A stretch of DNA of 64,000 bases from Betaproteobacteria bacterium (lineage in GTDB: Bacteria; Pseudomonadota; Gammaproteobacteria; Burkholderiales; SG8-39). Shown in pieces: positions 58,737 to 64,000 of this stretch. Under the pieces are notes generated by a model. The model searched no databases. It had not been told where the DNA came from and saw nothing but the letters and a program-made list of their open reading frames with translations. Every line of letters starts with the position of its first letter. Within the stretch, counting starts at the first letter, position 1. The position numbers and the translations under genes were made by a program. The stretch is taken from the NCBI GenBank assembly GCA_005881575.1, contig VBCA01000015.1, forward strand, positions 21,308-85,307, read 5' to 3'.

Positions 58737-59482
58737 GAGGGAAGAAAACTCCCGGTGCCCGCAGCTTCCAGCCGGCACTGGTACAGCGCTTCGAGGTTGG
58801 CTTGGGTGAGCATGTCGCTTGAGCGCCCCAGGCTCGCGCGGCCCGCATCATACAGTAAAACCGCAAAGCCGCAGTGCCGAGCGGCGTGTCCGGGCTCGTG
58901 CAGCGCCGCGAGCACCGTCTTTCCGCCGGACGCGCACCCGGAGAGGGTTCGCATCACCTGCACCTGGTGGCGCAGGTCGAGATGCTGCAGCGGCTCGTCG
59001 AGCAGCAGGATGTCCGCGTCCTGCAGGAGGACCTGCGCGATGCGCGCCCGCTGGCGCTCCCCGCCGGAAAGCGTGCGGTAGCCTTGGGCCGCGCGATCGG
59101 CCAGGTCGAGCTCGGCGAGCCAGTGCCGCGCGGCCGCCGCGCCTTCCTCGTCCCGGCTCCAGGCGCTCCTCGAGCGCGGATACCGTCCGAGCATGACGTA
59201 ATCGAGCACGCTGCCCCAGAAATCGGGTTCCTCGTCCTGCAGCAGCACGGCGATGCGCCGAGCGAGCTCGCCGCGCCGGTGCGCGGCGAGCGCAATGCCG
59301 TCGAGCGCGATCGTTCCGGACTGCGGGGCGCGCAGGCCGCCGAGGGCGAGGATGAGGCTCGTCTTGCCCGAGCCGTTGCGCCCGAGGAGGGACCAGAACG
59401 CGCCCGGCGCGAGCGAGAGGTCGAGCGCGCGAACGAGCTCGCGCCCGCCCGCGGAGACCCCGAGTCCGGCCGCTTCCAACAT
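58733..59482 (-). CDS. ABC importer ATPase, FecE/BtuD-like
   Basis: 249-residue ATPase of the metal-chelate/cobalamin importer family. Walker A GRNGSGKTS, Q-loop LLQDEEPDF, signature LSGGERQRARIAQVLLQ, Walker B ILLLDEPLQHLD and HEPGHAARH. Its ATG overlaps the permease stop (ATGA) and its own stop overlaps pcnB. Substrate (siderophore, haem or corrinoid) cannot be told. Confidence 0.9.
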   Translation of the reverse strand: MLEAAGLGVSAGGRELVRALDLSLAPGAFWSLLGRNGSGKTSLILALGGLRAPQSGTIALDGIALAAHRRGELARRIAVLLQDEEPDFWGSVLDYVMLGRYPRSRSAWSRDEEGAAAARHWLAELDLADRAAQGYRTLSGGERQRARIAQVLLQDADILLLDEPLQHLDLRHQVQVMRTLSGCASGGKTVLAALHEPGHAARHCGFAVLLYDAGRASLGRSSDMLTQANLEALYQCRLEAAGTGSFLPS

Positions 59483-60441
59483 CAGCGCAGCTTTCCGAGC
59501 AGAAAGAGCAGCACGGGCACGCCGATCGCCGCGGTGAGGACGCCGACCGGGAGCTCGGCGGGCGCCGCGGCCGTGCGCGCGAGCGTATCGGCGAGAGCCA
59601 GCAGGCTTCCCCCTAGGCAGGCGGAGAGCGGGAGGAGGGCGCCATGGCGGTGGATGCCCGAGAGCCGCAGCAGGTGTGGCACCACCAGCCCCACGAAACC
59701 GATCGAGCCCCCGAGCAGGACCGCGGCGACCGTGGCAAGAGTCGCGCAACCGAAGGCGATGGCCTGCAGCCGCGTCACCGCGACGCCGAGCGAGCGCGCC
59801 TTGTCTTCGCCGAGAATCAGCACGTCGAGCGCGGCCGATTGCGAGAAGGCGAGCGCGACGCACGCCGCGAGCACGACCAGCGCGACGCTCGGGTCGCCCG
59901 CGGGCGAGAGGTCGCCGAGCAGCCAGAAGAGCATTCCCTGCACCTGCGAGGAGGGCGCGAGCGAGAGCATCAGCCCGACGAGCGCGCCGAATCCGGAAGC
60001 GAGCGCGACGCCGGTGAGCAGCACCCGGTACGGGTTCCAGCCCGAGCGTCCCAGGGAGAATGCGAAGACCGCGCCCGCCGCGATCGAGGCTCCGGCGAGC
60101 GCAGCGAGATTCAAGGCCGCCGCGCCGACTCCGAGCAGCATCGCTCCGAGCGCGCCGGCCGCCGCCCCGCCGGACACGCCCAGAATGGTGGGGTCGGCCA
60201 GCGGGTTTCTGAGGAGGACCTGAAGCAGCGCGCCCGCCAGCGCGAGCAGCCCGCCGCAGGCGAACCCGGCAAGCGCCCTGGGCGCGCGCACGCCCCAGAC
60301 GATTTCGCGCGCGATCTCGTCGCCGCGGCCAAGGAGCGCGTCGGCGAGCTGCGCGGGGCCAAGATCGACGCTGCCGAACGCGATCGCGAGCGCGAGGCTC
60401 GCGGGAACGAGCGCGACGACGAGAACCGGGGCGACCTTCAT
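59482..60441 (-). CDS. ABC importer permease, FecCD/BtuC-like
   Basis: 319-residue membrane protein with about ten helices. Family parts: RAPRALAGFACGGLLALAGA, LLRNPLADPTILGVSGGAAAG, LLGGSIGFVGLVVPHLLRLSG and the C-terminal PAELPVGVLTAAIGVPVLLFL. These match FecCD-type permeases. No periplasmic binding protein or TonB receptor gene is present nearby, so it must borrow one. The start overlaps the HAD phosphatase stop (ATGA). Confidence 0.92.
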   Translation of the reverse strand: MKVAPVLVVALVPASLALAIAFGSVDLGPAQLADALLGRGDEIAREIVWGVRAPRALAGFACGGLLALAGALLQVLLRNPLADPTILGVSGGAAAGALGAMLLGVGAAALNLAALAGASIAAGAVFAFSLGRSGWNPYRVLLTGVALASGFGALVGLMLSLAPSSQVQGMLFWLLGDLSPAGDPSVALVVLAACVALAFSQSAALDVLILGEDKARSLGVAVTRLQAIAFGCATLATVAAVLLGGSIGFVGLVVPHLLRLSGIHRHGALLPLSACLGGSLLALADTLARTAAAPAELPVGVLTAAIGVPVLLFLLGKLR

Positions 60442-61121
60442 TCCAGGCTGATGATCTGCCAGCCGCGCGCGCTCGCTTCCCGGCGCAGGATCTCGTCGGG
60501 GTCCACCGCGACCGGGTGCGTCACGCGCTCGAGCAGCGGCAGGTCGTTGTGCGAGTCGCTGTAGAACCAGCTCGCGGAAAACGATGCGAGCGTCCGGCCC
60601 TGGCCGCCCAACCATTCGGCCAGCCGTGTCACTTTGCCCAGGCGGAACGAGGGCACGCCCGAGGGCTTCCCCGTGAACCTGCCGTCCTCGACTTCGAGCT
60701 CGGTCGCGAGCAGGTGATCGACGCCGAATGCGCGCGCGATCGGCGCGGCGATGTAGGCGTTGGTGGAGGTGACGATCGCGCAGAGATGGTTGTCGCGGAG
60801 GTGCCGCTGCACGAGCTCGATCCCCTTGGCGCGGATCATGGGCTCTATCCGGAGCCGCATGAATTCGCCGTGCCATTCGTCCAATTTCTCGCGGGGGTGG
60901 CGCGCGAGCGGGGCGAGCTGGAATTCGAGAAACTCGTGGATGTCGAGCCTGCCCTCCTTGTACTGGCGGAAGAAACGGTCGTTCTTCGCTTCGTATTCGG
61001 CGCGCTCGAGCACGCCGCGCTCGACCAGGAACTGCGCCCACTCGTAGTCGCTGTCCCCCGAGAGGAGCGTGTTGTCGAGGTCGAAGAGCGCCAGTTCCAA
61101 GTCCTCGTCCTCCGGCGTCAA
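60438..61121 (-). CDS. HAD-family IB phosphatase
   Basis: 227-residue HAD hydrolase. Motif I is FDLDNTLLSGDSD, motif II TSTNAYIAA, motif IV YSDSHNDLPLL. The SerB-like subclass IB, sometimes annotated as phosphoserine phosphatase-like or CicA-like; substrate open. The TTG at 61121 overlaps the hda stop (TTGA); a later TTG at 61100 is the alternative. Sits between hda and the inserted importer genes. Confidence 0.88.
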   Translation of the reverse strand: MTPEDEDLELALFDLDNTLLSGDSDYEWAQFLVERGVLERAEYEAKNDRFFRQYKEGRLDIHEFLEFQLAPLARHPREKLDEWHGEFMRLRIEPMIRAKGIELVQRHLRDNHLCAIVTSTNAYIAAPIARAFGVDHLLATELEVEDGRFTGKPSGVPSFRLGKVTRLAEWLGGQGRTLASFSASWFYSDSHNDLPLLERVTHPVAVDPDEILRREASARGWQIISLE

Positions 61122-61741
61122 CGCTTGGCGGCGTCGAGCAAGCCGAGCGCTTCCCTGAGGAGGGGCAGCGTGATCGCGCGCTTGCGTTGCAGCGAATACC
61201 TGTCGAGGGCGTCGAGCGCGGCGATCTGCGTGCCCATGTCGCGATCGAAGTGCGTGAGGAGGTAGCGGATCAGCTCGGCGTCGAGCGCGATGCCGCGCGC
61301 CGCAGCGTGCGCGTTGAGTGCCGCGGCCTTTTCCGCGTCGTCCAAGGGGCGCAGCTGGAGCACGATTCCCGACGCGAGGCGCGAGCGCAGATCCGCCCGC
61401 AGGCCGAGCCGCGCGGGCGGCGCCTCGCCGCTCGCTGCTAGGGCGCCTTTCGAGGCGCGCAGCCGGTTGCACAGGTCGAACAGCGCGACCTGCTCCGCTT
61501 CGCCGAGGCGGGCGACGTCGTCAACCGCGGCGGCTTCGAGTTTCGCGGCCGCGGCCGCCTCGGAAAAAGCGCGCAGGAGGTGGGTTTTGCCGCTCCCGCC
61601 CGGTCCCCAGAGAAAGACGAAGCGCTCGCCGTCAGCGAGCGCCTCGCGCAGCGCCTTCAGCGCCGCGCCGTTTTTCCCGGGGGAAAAATTGTCCAGCGTC
61701 GGGGGCGGAGGCGGGGCGAGCTCGAGCAGGAGTTGTTGCAT
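61118..61741 (-). CDS. hda: DnaA inactivator Hda
   Basis: 207-residue AAA+ protein that, with the sliding clamp, stimulates DnaA-ATP hydrolysis after initiation. The N-terminus QQLLLEL is the clamp-binding motif. The P-loop is WGPGGSGKTHLL and the arginine-finger region RLASGIVLQLRPL. It is divergent from purM. Confidence 0.93.
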   Translation of the reverse strand: MQQLLLELAPPPPPTLDNFSPGKNGAALKALREALADGERFVFLWGPGGSGKTHLLRAFSEAAAAAKLEAAAVDDVARLGEAEQVALFDLCNRLRASKGALAASGEAPPARLGLRADLRSRLASGIVLQLRPLDDAEKAAALNAHAAARGIALDAELIRYLLTHFDRDMGTQIAALDALDRYSLQRKRAITLPLLREALGLLDAAKR

Positions 61742-61829
61742 CAATCCACGCCGCCTTTAGGCGGGCGGCGGACATTTCAATTAAAATTCGGGGGGCGAAA
61801 ACACGTCACTTTATCCGCAACCCCCAGAC

Positions 61830-62840
61830 TTGACCAGCAAGAAGCCGATCACCTACCGCGACGCCGGGGTGGACATCGACGCCGGGGACGCGCTGGTCGA
61901 GGCGATCAAGCCCTTCGCGAAGAGGACCCTGCGCCCGGAAGTGCTCGCCGGAATCGGCGGATTCGGCGCGCTCGCCGGGATCCCGAAGAAATACCGGGAG
62001 CCGGTGCTCGTGTCGGGGACCGACGGCGTCGGCACCAAGCTCAAGCTCGCATTCGAGCTGCAGCGGCACGACACGGTGGGCATCGATCTCGTGGCGATGA
62101 GCGTGAACGACATTCTCGTCTGCGGGGCCGAACCACTGTTCTTCCTCGACTACTACGTCTGCGAGACGCTCGATGTGCGCGTCGCCACGGAAGTCATCAA
62201 GGGCATCGCGCGGGGCTGCGAGCTGGCCGGCTGCGCTCTGATCGGCGGCGAGACGGCCGAGCATCCGAACGCGTTTCCCAAGGACGAATACGATCTCGCC
62301 GGATTCGCGCTCGGCGTGGTCGAGAAAGACCGCATCGTCGACGGGCGTTCGATCCGGCCGGGCGACGCGATCCTCGGGCTTGCGGCCAGCGGCCCGCATT
62401 CCAACGGTTATTCGCTGATCCGCAAGATTCTCGAGCGCGCCAGGCCGCCGCGCGGGATCGACCTTCTCGAGCCTACGCGCATCTACGTCAAGCCGGTTCT
62501 CAAGCTTCTGGATTCGGTGCCCGTCAAGGGGCTGGCTCACATCACGGGCGGCGGCCTGGTCGGCAACGTGCCCCGCATTCTTCCGGAAAAGACCCGAGCC
62601 GTCATCGAGAAGGCTTCTTGGCCGCGGCCCGCGGTCTTCCAGTGGCTGCAGCGCGAAGGCAAGGTCGCCGAGGCCGAGATGCAACGCGTGTTCAATTGCG
62701 GCATCGGCATGGCGGTTGTGGTCGCGGCGGAGCACGCCGACGCGGCAGTCCGCGCCCTGTCCGGCGCCGGAGAAACGGTGTTCCGGATCGGCCGCATCGA
62801 AGCGCGCAAAGGCGCCGAGCCGCAGGCGGTGATCGCCTGA
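61830..62840 (+). CDS. purM: Phosphoribosylformylglycinamidine cyclo-ligase
   Basis: 336-residue AIR synthetase of purine biosynthesis. Motifs: [47 protein letters not shown] (as two blocks), [11 protein letters not shown] and [16 protein letters not shown]. It begins with TTG at 61830. The permease gene starts two bases after its stop. Confidence 0.97.
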   Translation: MTSKKPITYRDAGVDIDAGDALVEAIKPFAKRTLRPEVLAGIGGFGALAGIPKKYREPVLVSGTDGVGTKLKLAFELQRHDTVGIDLVAMSVNDILVCGAEPLFFLDYYVCETLDVRVATEVIKGIARGCELAGCALIGGETAEHPNAFPKDEYDLAGFALGVVEKDRIVDGRSIRPGDAILGLAASGPHSNGYSLIRKILERARPPRGIDLLEPTRIYVKPVLKLLDSVPVKGLAHITGGGLVGNVPRILPEKTRAVIEKASWPRPAVFQWLQREGKVAEAEMQRVFNCGIGMAVVVAAEHADAAVRALSGAGETVFRIGRIEARKGAEPQAVIA

Positions 62841-62842
62841 AA

Positions 62843-63901
62843 ATGGACAAACGCATCGAGCGGATGATCCAGGTCGTCGCGGGCACTGCGCTCGCGATCG
62901 GCTGCCTGATGGTGCTCAAGCCCTTCCTCGCTGCGCTGCTCTCGGCCGCGATCTTGTGCTTTTCGACCTGGCCGCTCTACCGGCTGATCGAGCGCAGGCT
63001 CCGAGGACGGCGAACCCTCGCCGCGCTCGCAATGACCTTGCTCATGATCCTGGTGCTGGTGTTGCCCCTCGCGCTGATCGCGGGGTCCTACGTGGACGAC
63101 GTCCCGCAACTGCTCGAAAGACTGCGCGACACGCTCGCCCAGGGACTACCCACGCCTCCAGGCTGGCTCGCCTCGATTCCGCTGGTGGGCGAGTCGCTGG
63201 ACGCTGGCTGGCGAGAGATCGCCGGCAGCAAGGCGGCGCTCACCGAAGCGCTGAAGCGGATCGCGCAGCCGGCGCGCGCAGTGCTGGTGCAGGCCGGCAT
63301 CATCGTCGGCGAGGGCGTGCTGCAGTTCACCCTGATCGCCTTCATCGGATTTTTCTTCTACCGCGACGGCGCGGCGCTGGCGCAGGCTCTACGCAACGGC
63401 CTCGACCGCGTCGCGGGCGATATCGCCGGCCGCCTGCTCGAGATCGTCGGCGGCACCATCAACGGCGTGATGTACGGCATCGTCGGCACCGGGCTCGCGC
63501 AGGGCCTCGCAGCGGCGATCGGCTTTCTCATCGCGGGCGTGCCCGGAGCGCTGATGCTCGGTTTCATCACCGCCATCCTTTCCATCGTTCCTGCGGGACC
63601 GCCGCTGATCTGGATCAGCGCCACGGTCTGGCTCTTCTTCCAGGACCAGCCCGGCTGGGCCGTGTTCATGGCGCTGTGGGGGTTCTTCGTCGTGAGCGGC
63701 ATCGACAACATCGTGAAACCGCTGCTGATCAGCCGCGGCTCGAGCCTGCCGTTCGTGCTGGTGCTGCTCGGCGTGCTCGGCGGAGTGCTCGCATTCGGCT
63801 TCGTCGGCATCTTCCTGGGGCCCACGCTGCTCGCGGTCGGCTTCAGGTTCGTGCGCCGCTGGGCGGCGCCGCAAGCCGACGAGGCCGCTGCGGAAAAATG
63901 A
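62843..63901 (+). CDS. AI-2E family transporter (PerM/TqsA-like)
   Basis: 352-residue membrane protein with about eight transmembrane segments. Family features: LKPFLAALLSAAILCFSTWPLY, the soluble middle domain, IGFFFYRDG and the GIDNIVKPLLISRGSSLP signature. Members export signalling or osmotic solutes; AI-2 itself is not implied. It is two bases after purM and forms an operon with it. Confidence 0.92.
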   Translation: MDKRIERMIQVVAGTALAIGCLMVLKPFLAALLSAAILCFSTWPLYRLIERRLRGRRTLAALAMTLLMILVLVLPLALIAGSYVDDVPQLLERLRDTLAQGLPTPPGWLASIPLVGESLDAGWREIAGSKAALTEALKRIAQPARAVLVQAGIIVGEGVLQFTLIAFIGFFFYRDGAALAQALRNGLDRVAGDIAGRLLEIVGGTINGVMYGIVGTGLAQGLAAAIGFLIAGVPGALMLGFITAILSIVPAGPPLIWISATVWLFFQDQPGWAVFMALWGFFVVSGIDNIVKPLLISRGSSLPFVLVLLGVLGGVLAFGFVGIFLGPTLLAVGFRFVRRWAAPQADEAAAEK

Positions 63902-63903
63902 CA

Positions 63904-63925
63904 AAAATGTAATCGGGCCGTCAGC
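63904..63925 (+). promoter_or_regulatory. Pho-box-like sequence before the last gene
   Basis: aaatgtaatcgggccgtcagc resembles degenerate PhoB direct repeats (TGTAAT...GTCA spacing) and lies about 65 bp before a gene starting at 63989. Only a visual resemblance. Confidence 0.25.
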
Positions 63926-63988
63926 TTCCCACCCGTTGCCGCTCGCTAGAGTGGCCGCACTTCTTTCCCCGATGGACCGCCTTCGATT

Positions 63989-64000
63989 ATGAAACTGCGT
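63989..64000 (+). CDS. Start of a gene cut by the window edge
   Basis: An ATG followed by AAA CTG CGT (MKLR) at the edge. It is 87 bp beyond the permease gene, in the right place for a new plus-strand gene. Only four codons are visible, so nothing can be said of its product. Confidence 0.4.

Overview
The window is a 64 kb piece of a GC-rich bacterial chromosome, almost certainly from a betaproteobacterium. The best evidence is the gene blocks queA-tgt-yajC-secD-secF, deoxynucleoside kinase-panB-panC and purM beside hda, a type II cytochrome c', and the overall protein character. Genus cannot be fixed from what is visible. Gene density is high, many genes overlap by 1-4 bases, and GTG or TTG starts are common. 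There are no IS elements, CRISPR arrays or phage genes.

Layout. 0-2.8 kb: 3' part of an acyl-CoA dehydrogenase, a YciA-type thioesterase and a glycosyltransferase. 2.9-8.7 kb: a two-partner secretion locus (TpsB porin, Gly-rich TpsA exoprotein, secreted FecR-domain protein). 8.7-14.6 kb: a beta-oxidation operon, fadE - thiolase - hydratase/hydroxyacyl-CoA dehydrogenase, with a perfect 24-bp inverted repeat between fadE and the thiolase. 14.7-31.8 kb: mixed housekeeping and metabolic genes (Atm1-type ABC exporter, PBP7, EgtD, an amidohydrolase with an orphan binding protein, lutAB without lutC, corA, an aminotransferase, mnmA, yceI, GST, uracil-DNA glycosylase, purB, a BenE-type transporter). 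31.8-42.3 kb: two c-type cytochromes, secFD-yajC-tgt-queA, tRNA-Leu(CAA), hydrolase/panE and ctaA. 42.3-61.7 kb: a long minus-strand run from hda down to panC. 61.8-64 kb: purM, an AI-2E family permease and the first codons of one more gene.

The most interesting part is 48-61.7 kb. From general knowledge of betaproteobacteria, hda - HAD phosphatase - pcnB - folK - dNK - panB - panC is a familiar neighbourhood. Here the same genes keep order and strand but are split by accessory blocks: an ABC importer between the HAD phosphatase and pcnB; a nine-gene lipid or polyketide-like cluster between pcnB and folK; and a thioredoxin-fold protein, a two-component system and a pair of secreted-protein genes with a duplicated leader between folK and dNK. 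The nine-gene cluster encodes DarA-like and DarB-like (FabH-type) proteins, a 131-residue unknown, a BtrH-like protein, an ABC-2 exporter pair, an acyl carrier protein, a ketosynthase whose first catalytic histidine is Gln, and a short ketosynthase-like partner. It probably makes, transfers and exports a dialkylresorcinol-like or related acyl product.
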